Made by a program: the position numbers and the translations under genes | Assembly (NCBI GenBank): GCA_963773845.1 | Contig: CAVZCU010000010.1 | Location: forward strand, 248,001-312,000 | Direction: 5' to 3' | DNA length: 64,000 bases | Source: SIAJ01 sp963773845 | GTDB lineage: Bacteria > Planctomycetota > Planctomycetia > Gemmatales > Gemmataceae | The notes under the pieces: generated by a model | Seen by the model: the letters and a program-made list of their open reading frames with translations, nothing else | What the model was told of the DNA's origin: nothing | Database searches by the model: none | Shown: piece after piece, positions 47,203 to 58,154 of the stretch | Layout: each line of letters opens with the position of its first letter | Numbering within the stretch: position 1 is the first letter of the stretch

Positions 47203-47330
47203 GCGTCGCCTTCGCTGACGCTTCAGGCTCCGCTGGCAACGCCGTAAGTATTGAAACTCACTGTAAGCGTCGCCTTCGCTGACGCTTCAGGCTCCGCTGG
47301 CAACGCCGAAAGTATTGAAACTCACTGTAA
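47203..47330. repeat. 64-bp tandem duplication
   Basis: 47203-47266 and 47267-47330 are identical except one position (GCCGTAA versus GCCGAAA). Each contains GCGTCGCCTTCGCTGACGC and ends ATTGAAACTCACTGTAA, directly before the AGGAG of the DUF4242 gene. Confidence 0.85.
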
Positions 47331-47344
47331 GTAAGGAGCATGTC

Positions 47345-47617
47345 ATGCCGAAGTACGTTTTCGAGCGCGAAATCCCCGGCGCCGGCAACATCCCGGCGGC
47401 CGAAATGCGGGCTATCGCCCAGAAGTCGTGCGACGTCATTCGCGACATGGGTCCGCGGGTGCAATGGGTCGAAAGTTATGTGACCGGCGACAAGATTTAT
47501 TGCGTCTATATCGCCGAGAACGAAACAGCAGTCCGCGAACACGCCACCCGCGGCGGCTTCCCGGCCAACAAAGTCGCGGAAGTCCAATTCATGATCGACC
47601 CAACGACCGCGGAGTGA
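47345..47617 (+). CDS. DUF4242 protein
   Basis: 90 aa from ATG 47345 (AAGGAG 6 bases upstream). MPKYVFEREIPGAGNIPAAE, DMGPRVQWVESYVTGDKIYC and HATRGGFPANKVAEVQ match DUF4242, a small ferredoxin-like fold of unknown function (some members described as nickel-binding). Cytoplasmic. Followed after 17 bases by an FHA-like frame. Confidence 0.85.
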   Translation: MPKYVFEREIPGAGNIPAAEMRAIAQKSCDVIRDMGPRVQWVESYVTGDKIYCVYIAENETAVREHATRGGFPANKVAEVQFMIDPTTAE

Positions 47618-47634
47618 CCTTCTGACCATGCCGG

Positions 47635-47901
47635 GTGATCGGGCGGCGATGGCGCGCGATGTCGTCGGACCGGCCTGCAACCAGTTCGGCCGGGGCATTT
47701 CAGTTACGAATCTTGAGTGGGCCGGCGAACACCGGTCTCTGCTATTTGCTTTCGCGCGGTCAAATGAAGATTGGCCGATTCAAGGACTGCGAAATTCACC
47801 TGTTGGTCAACGGAGATCGCGTACGGGGCAATCGACCGTTGATGCCGGGCGATCTCATTCAACTGCCGGAATTCATCTTGAAGTTCGAAGCGGCCAACTG
47901 A
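47635..47901 (+). CDS. short FHA-like protein lacking the phosphopeptide-binding core
   Basis: 88 aa from GTG 47635 (or ATG 47659). FQLRILSGPANTGLCYLLSR, then MKIGRFKDCEIHLL correspond to the first strands of an FHA domain, and VNGDRVRGNRPLMPGDLIQL to the last. The middle (Ser-Arg-x-His and Ser-Asn-Gly region, about 30-35 residues) is absent in an uninterrupted frame. Either an internal in-frame deletion or a degenerate FHA. Start uncertain. Confidence 0.5.
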   Translation: MIGRRWRAMSSDRPATSSAGAFQLRILSGPANTGLCYLLSRGQMKIGRFKDCEIHLLVNGDRVRGNRPLMPGDLIQLPEFILKFEAAN

Positions 47902-47919
47902 TGACCGCGTGCTCGACGA

Positions 47920-50900
47920 CTATCTTCCGGTCGAAAACTTCCTTTCCATCTTCGTCACATTTCCCTGCTTGTCCGCGATGGCCACGAATAGCCAGCCGGC
48001 ATTGAGCTTCGTAATCGGCTTCGCGAGTTTCAATTCCCAGACACCTGGCGAAATCGGCTGGAACTTCTTCGCCAATTGCTCGCCGGCCGGCATGCCGTCG
48101 ATGGCAAAATCGGCTTCAACATGGAACCGATCGAGATCGAGTCCGCTGCCGTAGTCGTGCATGCCGATCAGGATGCGCGATAGTTGCGTGTTCTTTCCGG
48201 GTTGCGGATCGGTGATGGTCAGCGTCGGCCGCTGATCATCGAGCATCCAGCCGAAGCCAGGGCGGTCGGGATGGGCCGGATCATAGTCCCGATCAATCGG
48301 GCAACCGAGATCAATCCAGCGCACGATCGTGCGGCGGTCTTCGTCGGTCAGCGGTCGGCCGGCGGCAGCGAGCGGCGGCGGCATTTGCTTGCCGTAATAG
48401 TCCAGGTCTGCATCCGACTTGTATTTATTGACGTCGACTTCCTTGCCATGAAACGCAAGCTTGCCGCTGCCAGGCTTGGTTTCGGATGCATGATCGTCGT
48501 TGGAGAAGCCATCGAGTCTTTGGCCATAAATCTTCCAGACCAATAGGCTGCGGCGCGATTGGAATTTGCGGATATATCGCGATGCGTTCGGATAGCCCCA
48601 GCTATCCCAGCCGACGGGCTTGTAGCCAAACTTGGCTCCTTCATCCATTGCCAGGCGATAGTAGGTGCCGGGGAACTTGCCCTGTTGCTCGACCTGGACC
48701 CATTCGTCGTCGGCATTGAGATTGAGATGGCCGGCTGGTTTTTTGCCCTCATGACATGGGACGCAGCTCTTTTGAAGGATGGGCTGCACATTGCGCCAGT
48801 ATTCGACGTTGAGCGGCGCCTTGGCGAACCGTAATCCCGCTGTGTTGTCGGTATCCCATTGCTTCTTGCTTTCGTCTCTGGATTTGTCGGTGACGAGCGG
48901 CGTCGTGTTGACCAGGTCCCACACCTTGTAATCGGGCTTCGCGGCCGCGGTGAGGTCGAAATCCGTCGGCTTCTGGCTGTGGGCGTGGCAGCCGCCGCAG
49001 TCGTTGCGAATTTCACCCGGCCGTAGTTGATGCCAGGTCTGCGACATGTTCAGCACCATCCCGTGCTTGTCGATCGTTTGGAACGTAAAGCCGACATCCG
49101 CCGGGATCTTGGCGAGGAAGCTGGTGTCGGGATTGCCGTCGGGATCAGCCCAGGGACGTTCGTCCCTGGGCTTTGCGAGAATTTGCGCAATGGGATTTCG
49201 CCCAGGATGCGCAGCCGTTCGCCGGCGTGGTTGAAATAACGCCGGCCGCTGTTCGCGCCCTTGCGATCGGTGGTTGGTTCCATTGCCAGGATGCGGACGG
49301 CATGAATGTCCGCATTCGAATACAGTCCGACGTCGGCGCCTTGATTGTGCCAGTTGAGCGGCATGCCGTTGCCATGACTGGTGAAGGGATCGAGTCCCTT
49401 CCACGAGTTGTTGTTCTTGCCGAGGAACATTGCCGTCGTCTTGCCTTCGGGCACGGCGCCGTTCGGATAGCTTTCGCGTTTGTAAAAGCTCGCCGTCCCG
49501 ATGAGCCCGAACGGCGTGCCTTCGGGCAATTGCTTGGATAGTTTGCCGTCGTTGGCGAATCGCGGCAGGTTGACGGGCTCATCGATGCCATAGATCCGCT
49601 TGTATGGCACGACTGCTCGCGGCCAGCACTCGTTGTACTCGGGGTCATTCTTGATGAGCCGCATTTGGGCCGGCTCATTCACCACTTCGCCGTTCTTGAT
49701 GAGGTAGATGCCGCCGTCGAGTTGCGGGCAGGAACGTGTATTGATGATTCACCGGGCCCGGCGAATAGCAGACGAGCAGGTTATTGTCGGGCGCGGCGGA
49801 CGGGTGCGTGAACTTGCCGACGCATGGCGAATTCTTGTCGCCACAGATGGAGTGATCGGCTGGTCCCTCATTGCCGTGCGTGAACGGCGTCAACGACATC
49901 GACCCGGTCGGCAAGAACGGCATGCGATAGAAGACCGGCTTGCCGTTTTCGAAGCGACCATAACGCCACGGTTTGTTCCGCGGGTCGTCCATGCGAGCCG
50001 GGCCGAACGCGGCGTAGCCCTCCGGCGGGCTCGGCGGCATCTTGAGCAGTGCGCCGAAGCCGCTGTTGTTCTGGTTGTAATACTCCTCGAAAATGATCGC
50101 GCCGTCCGCAAGCTGTGTGGCGAAATGAAAGCCGTTCGGCGCGCCGCCGGGGTCGAACGCGCTGACGAGCGGCGCCCAGTTCGTGCCATCCGGATGGATC
50201 GTCCAGATTCCCCAGAGAATCTCGCTGCGATTGCCCTGCGATTCGAGCGAGCTGTACATGATTCGGCCATCTTTGAGAACCACCGGGTGCAACGCCCCCG
50301 CGAGATTCAGATAGCCGATCTTTTCGAGGTTCGGCGGATCTTCGTGATCGCGGATGTCGGTGTCGGAATCATCCATGACGAAGAGTTGCAACGCGATGGC
50401 CGGATAACCCTTCGCCGGCCGAAAGCCATCGCGGTTGCTGGTGAACGCAATGCGCCCGCCCGGCAGCGGGCACGGCCCCATGTTGTAGACGCCGTACTCG
50501 AAATGCGATTTGCCATCCTGCGGCGTGCGGAAATCGCGCGACCAGTTGGCGGCGCCGAGATTCGGGACTGAAATGCTGATTGGTCAGCTTGACGATCTTC
50601 TTCGACTGGACGTTGACCTTGTAAATGTCGGCCCCCTCGCGCGGCGGGTTCCACTGGCTCGCATTCTGCAAATTGTGGATGTGAACGTAATAGACCCACT
50701 GGCCATCGAACGACACGACCGGATCGGTCACGGAGCCATTGCCGCCCTCGACGAGCACTTCTTCCTTGCCATTGGGATGGAGCAGCATGAGATCGGCCCC
50801 GGGCTCCATCGTAACGGGCTGCGAGAAGTCGGTGAAGAAACGCTTATGCACCTTGTCCCCGGCCCGTTTCGCTCGGACGTAAACGATGTCGTAATCGATG

Positions 50901-51040
50901 TTGACCGACTTGTCGGTCAAGACCGACGGAACATGGACGTCGATCGGATCCAGGTACTTCGCGTCTTTCTCGTCGCCAAAAGCGGTCCAGGCGATGAGAC
51001 CGGCGATTGCGACGAATGCGGCGCGGGTGCGAAGTCGCAT
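47920..51040 (-). CDS. HzsA-like multidomain haem protein, paralogue 2 (three frameshifts)
   Basis: From ATG 51040 (MRLRTRAAFVAIAGLIAWTAFG signal). Four frame segments follow the order of the 4152-7217 paralogue: N-terminal propeller to TNQHFSP, then NLGAANWSRDFRTP to HQYTFLPA, then LDGGIYLIKNGEVVNEPAQ to SPGTNVPGL, then DPDGNPDTSF to the end. Joins lie at about 50558-50572 (surplus C), 49717-49730 and 49143-49152 (one base missing from GGGCTCGATCC compared with paralogue 1). CGGCH and CVPCH haem motifs are retained. About 1,040 aa when joined. Function unknown; probably exported and haem-bearing. Confidence 0.78.
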
Positions 51041-51332
51041 GGAAGAATCTCCGAACGGGAACGGCCAGGCGGGATGATTGCACGGCGTGGGGGGAATATT
51101 GAAGATATCTTGCGGAAGGGCGTTATGCAACAATCTCAATGTCCCGTTTAGCGTTCGAGCCGCTGGCTCGGACGCTCGACGCTTTCCTCCTTCGCGGCGA
51201 CAGCCCATTCTGCCATGCACCGCAATCTGGGGAAGGAGCATGTCGGCCAAGTCCGCCTTCGACTTGACACTTTTTCAGAACAGGCATATCAGCCCCGCTT
51301 CTGGTGGGAAGAGTGTCGTCCAGGGGTGGACC

Positions 51333-53710
51333 ATGATGCGCACAGTCCGCATGGCGTCTTTCGTGGTGATGGGGTTGCTCGGCATTGTGGCCGGCCTCCA
51401 CGTCACGCGATATGCCTACGCCGATCCACCAGCCGGCAAGATCGTCGCCGAGGTGCTCGTTTCGGGAAATCGCATCCGTCCATCCCATGAGATCCTCGCC
51501 GTCTTCGGACTTCGTCCCGACCAGGCATACATCGAAGAGAACATCCGCTCCGGCATCGACAAACTGTACGGCAAGGGTTGGTTCACGCCGAACGGCATCG
51601 AGTTGCGCACGGTCGAGCGGCCGGACGGCAAAGTGAACGTGATCCTGTACGTCACCGAGCTGACGAATTTCATCGAAGAGATCAAGTACCTCGGCGCCGA
51701 TCATCTGAACAAGAAAGAGCTGGATCAACTCACGGGTCTGCGCATCCGCATGCCGATGTCGCCGCACTTGAACCAGCAGGCTCGACTGAACATTTTGCGC
51801 AAGTATCAGGAGATGGGCCGAATTCACGCGAGCGTCACGCTCCGTGAGGGGACCAAGCTCAACGACCGAAAAGTGGTTTTCGATATCGTCGAAGGGCCGG
51901 TGGTCAAAATCAGCGATATCGACTTCAAGTTTGTCGGCCGGCACGATTCGGGAATCACCGCGGGCCGGCTGCGCGAACAACTGTCGATCTCGCGCCTCGG
52001 CTCGCGGGGTTAATTGGCGGCGACTACAACCCCGGCCAGATCGACTTCGACACGATGAAGCTGACCGAATACTACCACGGCCTCGGCTTCCTCGACACCC
52101 GCATCAGCCGCGAATTGACCCCGTCCACCGATCAGAGCCGAGTCGCCGTCACCTTTTTCATCGAGGAGGGGCCGCGCTACAAGGTCGGCCGCGTTCAGAT
52201 CAGCGGCAACAAAGTGTTCAGCGAGCAGAAGCTGCTCGAATACACCGACCTTCGCGAAAACAACTTCTACGATCGCAATACGATCTCAAGCGACCTGCGG
52301 CGAATTCGCGATCTCTATGGCTACACTGGCCGGGCGGTTGGCGTGCGTGAAGAGCATCCGGAGCCCGAACCGGGCAAAGGCGTCGTGCGCGTGCATTACG
52401 AAGTGATGGAGGCGCCGCCGACGCGCGTCGGCGAGATCATCATTCGCGGCAACACGGTGACGCAGGACCGCATCATTCGCCGCGAGTTGCCCTTCTACCC
52501 CGGACAGATTCTCACCTGGCCGGACGTGGCAGGGGCTGAAGGGAATCTCTCGCGGCTCGGGATCTTCAAGGAAGATCCCATGAACGGCATCAAGCCGAAA
52601 GTCGAAGTGCTGGAAGGCCAGGGCGATTCGCCGTTCCGCGATGTTCTGGTGAATGTGCAGGAAACGCAGACCGGCAGCTTCCTGCTCGGAGCGGGAATCA
52701 ACTCCGACGCCGGCATCACCGGCAGCATCGTCCTCAACGAACGCAATTTCGACATCTTGAACATCCCGACGAGTTGGGACGACATCGCATCGGGACGGGC
52801 GTTCCGTGGCGGCGGCGAGGAGTTCCGGCTCGAAGCGGTGCCCGGCACGGTCTTCCAGCGCTATACGGCAAGCTGGCGCAATCCGCGCGTCTTCGACAGC
52901 CTTTTTAGCCTGACGGTCAGCGGCTACTACTACAACCGGGCGTTCATCGAATACGTCGAGGACCGCGTGGGCGTCCGAGTGGGCGTGGGCCGACAACTCA
53001 GCCAATACTGGTCGGCCAACGTGGCCACGCGAGTGGAACAGGTCAACGTTCACGACGTGCCGCTCGACGCCCCACTCTCGATCAGCCGGGATACTGGCTC
53101 CCACTCCCTGTTCGGGACGTCGGTTGGCGTGCGCCGCGATAGCCGCGACAATTACCTTCGGCCTACCGGTGGCAGTGTGTTTGATGTGAACTACGAACAG
53201 GTGTTTGGCGATTACCAGTATGGTCTCGCGACCGCGGAGTACACGAGCTTTTGGAATACTTGGAGCCGGCTGGATGGCAGCGGCAAGCACGTGCTCGCAT
53301 TCCACTCGCAGGCGTCTTGGGCCGGTTCCGATACCCCCGTGTACGATCGCTTGTATGCCGGTGGTTTCCGCAGCATCCGCGGCTTCGAGTTCCGCGGCGT
53401 CGGCCCGCACGAAGGTTTGAATGATTACAACGTCGGCGGCACCTTCGCTTTCCTGAACAGCCTGGAATACCAGATTCCGATCGTGCCCAGCGATAGCCTG
53501 TATGTCGTCGGATTCGTCGATTCCGGCACCGTGGGTCGGTCGGTCTCGCTGGCCGACTACCGCGTGACAGCGGGCGTCGGCTTGCGAATCTCCATGCCGC
53601 AACTCCTCGGGCCCGTGCCCCTGGCCATCGACTTCGGGTTCCCGATCCGCCAGGCGGCAGGCGACCGGACCCAGATCTTCAGCTTCTGGATCGGCGTGTT
53701 CGGCCAGTAA
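51333..53710 (+). CDS. bamA: Omp85/BamA outer-membrane assembly protein (one frameshift)
   Basis: ATG 51333 with AGGGGTGG upstream; signal MASFVVMGLLGIVAGLHVTR. POTRA-like repeats (IVAEVLVSGNRIRPSHEIL, FIEEIKYLGADHLNKKEL, VVKISDIDFKFVGRHDS, YKVGRVQISGNKVFSEQ, VGEIIIRGNTVTQDRII) precede the surface-antigen barrel, which has YDRLYAGGFRSIRGFEFRGV and a C-terminal Phe-Gly-Gln. The first part stops at 52013 and the rest is in another frame; adding one G to CGGGG at 52003-52012 gives SRGLIGGDYNPGQ and about 792 aa. Inserts beta-barrel proteins into the outer membrane. Confidence 0.85.
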
Positions 53711-53731
53711 CAACCCTGTAACACGTTTAGC

Positions 53732-53758
53732 GGGCGACCCAACGGGTCGCCCTTTTTT
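53732..53758 (+). terminator. rho-independent terminator after bamA
   Basis: GGGCGACCC (53732-53740), AAC loop, GGGTCGCCC (53744-53752), then TTTTTT. A textbook terminator 21 bases after the stop codon. Confidence 0.92.
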
Positions 53759-53817
53759 ATGCCGCCCCCTCGCAACCCGGTCTCTAATCGGGTAGAGAAT
53801 CCGAGGGGAGGTCATTC

Positions 53818-56800
53818 ATGTCCGCGGGTCCCAACCACTTTGTCGCCCGGCACGTTCACGACCTGGTGGAGCGTCAGCGGCTCGATTCGCTTGCGGATAG
53901 GGAATTGCTCACCCGATTTGTCGCCTCACGAGATGAAGTCGCCTTCGCCACGCTGGTTCGGCGACACGGTCCGATGGTGCTGGGCACATGCCGGCGAATT
54001 CTCCGTCAAACTCAGGACGCCGAGGACGCCTGCCAGGCAACGTTTCTGATCCTTGCGCAAAGGGAACGGCGTTCGCGGACAAGACTGCTTTGCCGGTTGG
54101 CTGCATCGTGTTGCCGTTCGCGTGGCTCTGCGCCATCGCCGGAATGCCTCGCGTCGAACTTTGGAATCGCTGCCGTCGGACGTCCATTCGCGCGAACAAG
54201 TGGTCGATTCGCTTTGGCAGCATGAGGTGACCACTGTCTTCGACGTCGAGGTCGGCCGGCTGCCGCAGCGATTCCGCTTGCCGCTGATTTTGTGCTACCT
54301 CCAGGGTCTGACCCGCAACCAGGCGGCAAAGCGCCTGGGATGGACCGAAGGGGCGTTGCGTGGCCGGCTCGAACGGGGCCGCAAACTGTTGCAGGCTCGA
54401 TTTACGCGCAAAGGGCTGACCCTGACCGCAGCACTTGCCCCAATCCTGGTTGAAGAAGCAGTTCCAACCATGTCGTCGGCGGGGGTTGCCGCGACCTCGA
54501 CTGCATCCAAACTTGCCGAGAGCGTTTTGCGCTCGATGGCGGCCGCCCGAATCAAAATGACGGCGTGGGCGACCGCGGCGATCCTGCTGGTCGGAACGAT
54601 CGCCGGTCTCGGTCTGTTTCATCCGGCCACGGCTCAGCCGCAGCCAGATGCTCCAACAGTGAAATCGCCGCCACCAAGTTCGCCGCCGGTTTCAATTGCC
54701 GACGCCGAAAAGAACCTCGATACGTTCACTCTGCGGATCTCGCTCGCGCCGAAGGGTGAAGGCAAGTTCGATCCGAAATACTCGCTCTATCACGTTCTCT
54801 TGTATGTGCCCAACCTGCGGCTCGAACCAGCGATGAAAGGGCCGGATGGCAAGCCGATCGAGGCGTATGCACGCATCACCAAAGAGCAGGCGAAGAAGAT
54901 TGTCGACGCGCTGGGCCGGTTTGATTTCTTTGCGGATGATGCGGCGGTCGATGATCCCTTCAGGTCCAAGCTGCACATCATTCATGCGCGAAATTGGCCG
55001 CACGCCGGCTTGACCGTGCGCTTTCAGAATGGCGAGGACGCAGCTCGAAAAGAGCGGCTGCTCGCCTGGCTGCCCTACATGCTGCCACCGCTGGATGCAA
55101 TTCGCCAATGCGTGAATGGCGAGGCGGCCAAGGTACTCGACCAGCTTCTCGGGCAACTCGCGGAGGACCGAAAGAAATGGGATTCCAGCATCGATGAGGA
55201 TTCGAAGAAGCTGCAAGGGAACTGGATCCTTGACCCCAAAGACTCCAACCTGGACGGCCTTGCATCGCCCTACATGTGCAAGTGCGCCGTCGACGGCAAT
55301 CACATCACCTTCAAACCGAAGGTCCAGATCGAGCCATTGCTCGACCTGGACACAATCAAAGGAACGTTCGAACTCAAGCAAGAGAAGAATTATCGCACGC
55401 TGACGATTGTCGGCAAGCGCGACACGGTAGCCAAGGTCGAATCGGGGACCTGGACGCTTGCATATCGGGTAACGGACTCCGCGCTGACTCTTTTGCTTCC
55501 GGCGGCCGGCAAGGCTCTGCCGGCGGATGGCAAGCCGCGCTGGCAGCAAGGCGACCGCGAATTTGTGTTCAAGCGCGCCGCCGCAACAGATATCGCATCG
55601 GAATGGGGCGCTGCGTCCAATGGCGTCAGCTCGCGAATTCGCGCTCATAAATCCAAATACGCTCTTGGCGAGATGCCCCTGTTTGAACTCGATGTCCGCG
55701 ATCAATCCCGGGTCGCGGGGAAAGCCTGGCATTGGTTTGCGCCAACACATCAGGAGCATGCGCGATTGGAAGTCGATGGCATCTGGTACAAGTTGTCCGC
55801 GACGATTCTTCGCGTCAAGCCGGTCGCGAAAACCAGGCAACTCGCGTTGGAGGAAATAGTCCAGAAATGGACCACGATCGCAATTCGGAAAGGCACCTGG
55901 ACGTCAGTAGTCCTTCCGGGGAGCAACTCGAAGGAAACAATTCTTTCGCTCACGCCGGGCAAGCACACGATTCGAGTCGGTTTCTACTTTCAATCGTCTG
56001 AGAGGGATAAACCAGCCGCGGACCCAATCAGCGGCCCGCTGACGATCGAGATTCTGCCAGGGACCGCAAACAAAGACGCCATCGAATCGAAATGGGGCGA
56101 GCCGTCCAATGGCATTCGGACGCGAATCCGCACAACGCAGGCGCGATTTCCCTCCGCTGAAGATGTTCGCATCGCGCTCGATGCCAAATCCGAGCGGCCG
56201 GCGGGACAGCCATGTTTCGCGGGTCGGTCGAGTCAGTTGGCCCTCGTCGAGGTGGATGGCCAATGGTACGTGCCGAAATACCTTATGGACCAATTCATCG
56301 TCCCGAGGGAGTTGGCCGCGGGCGCCGAAGTCAATTCCTGGGCGACGATTAACCTGGGTGCAAAATGGATTCTGGAGAAGTCGTGCGCCCAGCGGTCGCA
56401 GCAAACCCTCAATCTCAAACCCGGCAAGCACACGATTCGCGTGCAGTATCCATTCTCGACGGACTCGACGAAGCCCCCGGACTGCCGGCCGATTAGCGGC
56501 GCGCTGGAAATTGAGATCGCGACGCCGGCGCCGAAGCCCGCTCAGGAATGGTGGGAACTCAAAGCGAAGTGGAACCCACACGGGATAAACGACCTCCGCG
56601 ACCTGGCGGTGGCGCCGAATGACAAGAACCTGTTCACGGTGCGCAAAGGCGGCGTCACTCTGTGGGACATGACCGGTCCGGAGCCGAAGGCGGAGCAGAA
56701 AGTCGACTACATCGTCAGTGGGCTTCAATTCGCCGGACTTGACCGGGACGGCAACCCGCTTCTGATTCGCCGGGTGAATCGACCCGCCGGTGCTCGCGAG

Positions 56801-57523
56801 GTGGCCGATCTGACCGTGCTACGATTGCCGAACATGGACGAGAATCTCCCACCGACCGCTTCGGCCGATCCGGGGTCGATTTACGACCTGGCTGTCAGCA
56901 CGGATGGAAAGCTCTTGGCGATCCTGGGCACTCAGTGGAATGCGGTACGACTGGTGGACGTCGAGACTCATAAGGAAAGAACCCTGGAAGCTCCGAAAAA
57001 CTCTTCTGGCTCGTATGCCTTCCCGAAGCGACTTCAGTTTTCTCGCGATGGCAAGGTTTTGATCGGTCTCGGAAACAATGATTATCCAGTCGTCCGCAAG
57101 ATCAACGGGGCAGTCATCTGCTGGAACGTGGAGAGTGGAAGAATTGTCTGGCAGACTGAACTGGCCGCGGGCCAATCGGTTGCCGCGCTGTCACGCGACG
57201 GGAAGACACTCGCCACCGTTGGCCGATTTTCGGAAGTGACAATCTGGGATGTGGCGACCGGCAAACGACAACATTCTCTTCCGGTCAATTACTCGATGGC
57301 AATTGCTCTTTCTCCCGACGGAAAGACGCTCGTGGCCGGTAGCCATACGAACGATACTCCGCGAAAAGCACTCGTCGAGGTCTGGAATTTTGCTGAAGAC
57401 AAACCGGTCAAACAGACATATTCCATAACGGGGACCGTGCAGCACATCAGCTTCCGCGATGACGGCCGGGCATTCGCGACGGCCGATATCACCGGCGAAG
57501 TTCGCTGGTGGGTGCGGAAATAA
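53818..57523 (+). CDS. ECF sigma factor with membrane helix and WD40-like C-terminus (one frameshift)
   Basis: ATG 53818 after GGGGAGG. Sigma region 2 is LADRELLTRFVASRDEVAF ... ILRQTQDAEDACQATFLILA; region 4 is LPLILCYLQGLTRNQAAKRL then LGWTEGALRGRLERGRKLL. Between them the frame shifts at 54050-54063 (one surplus base or two missing). A single transmembrane helix follows (MTAWATAAILLVGTIAGLGLF), then a TIGR03067-like module (DSKKLQGNWILDP), two similar beta modules, and WD40-like blades (SPDGKTLVAGSH, SRDGKTLATVG). About 1,235 aa when joined. ECF sigma factors with such tails are known from planctomycetes and probably sense extracytoplasmic signals. Confidence 0.82.
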
Positions 57524-57569
57524 TCTGGCGACTTGGCGCCAGGCCCTAGCGCCGCATCGCAACTCACGA

Positions 57570-58037
57570 TCACGCCCGCAGCGCCTTCCGCTTCTCCTCA
57601 ATGAACATGACGTGGTGCGGAATGTGGTTAATCGCCGAGGTTAGAACCGCCTCCAGCGACACCAATCCCTTGAAACTATGGACGCCCACGCGACCCGCCG
57701 CTTCGGCGGGCAATGAGCGAAGGATCCGCGCCATTTTCCTTCTCGTCACGTCGATCAGCGCCAATTCCTCTTCGGCGTCGCGCTCCTGGTAGTTCAACGT
57801 CGCGGCAAACAGGTTTTCGTCGGCGACCAGAAGCAGCGGCCGCTCGTGGGAAATCATGCGCATCATCCGCTCGGCGAAGATCGGCTCGAAGTCCGCCAGG
57901 TGGGCCAGTACTTCCAAGGTGCTCCATTGGCCAGGAATCGGTCGGGCGACGAGGTGTTCGCGCGTCAGGCCTTTCACGGAACGTCGAAGTGCATCGGCAC
58001 CGGCAACATACTGGTCAATCAATGTTGCGAATGGCAT
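57570..58037 (-). CDS. DinB-family protein
   Basis: 155 aa from ATG 58037, GGAG 8 bases upstream. Four-helix DinB/YfiT-like fold with the metal-ligand pattern: LTREHLVARPIPGQWSTLEV, then HLADFEPIFAERMMRM and the C-terminal HIPHHVMFIEEKRKAL. Probably a small-thiol-dependent transferase or hydrolase; substrate unknown. Convergent with the sigma-WD40 gene and divergent from pepF. Confidence 0.88.
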   Translation of the reverse strand: MPFATLIDQYVAGADALRRSVKGLTREHLVARPIPGQWSTLEVLAHLADFEPIFAERMMRMISHERPLLLVADENLFAATLNYQERDAEEELALIDVTRRKMARILRSLPAEAAGRVGVHSFKGLVSLEAVLTSAINHIPHHVMFIEEKRKALRA

Positions 58038-58154
58038 GAAGGAACTCCGGAATGAAGTGCGACACGGTTGGCCTAGCCCATTAGCCGTCCGGGACAAGGG
58101 GCGATTCGTAGAGTAGTCCGCACATGGACGGTGCGGACTCACTTGGAGATTGTC

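Noticed and set aside
52286..53815. 509-codon leftward open frame opposite bamA
   Set aside because: Spans the bamA terminator and has no domain; the plus strand carries POTRA and barrel motifs.
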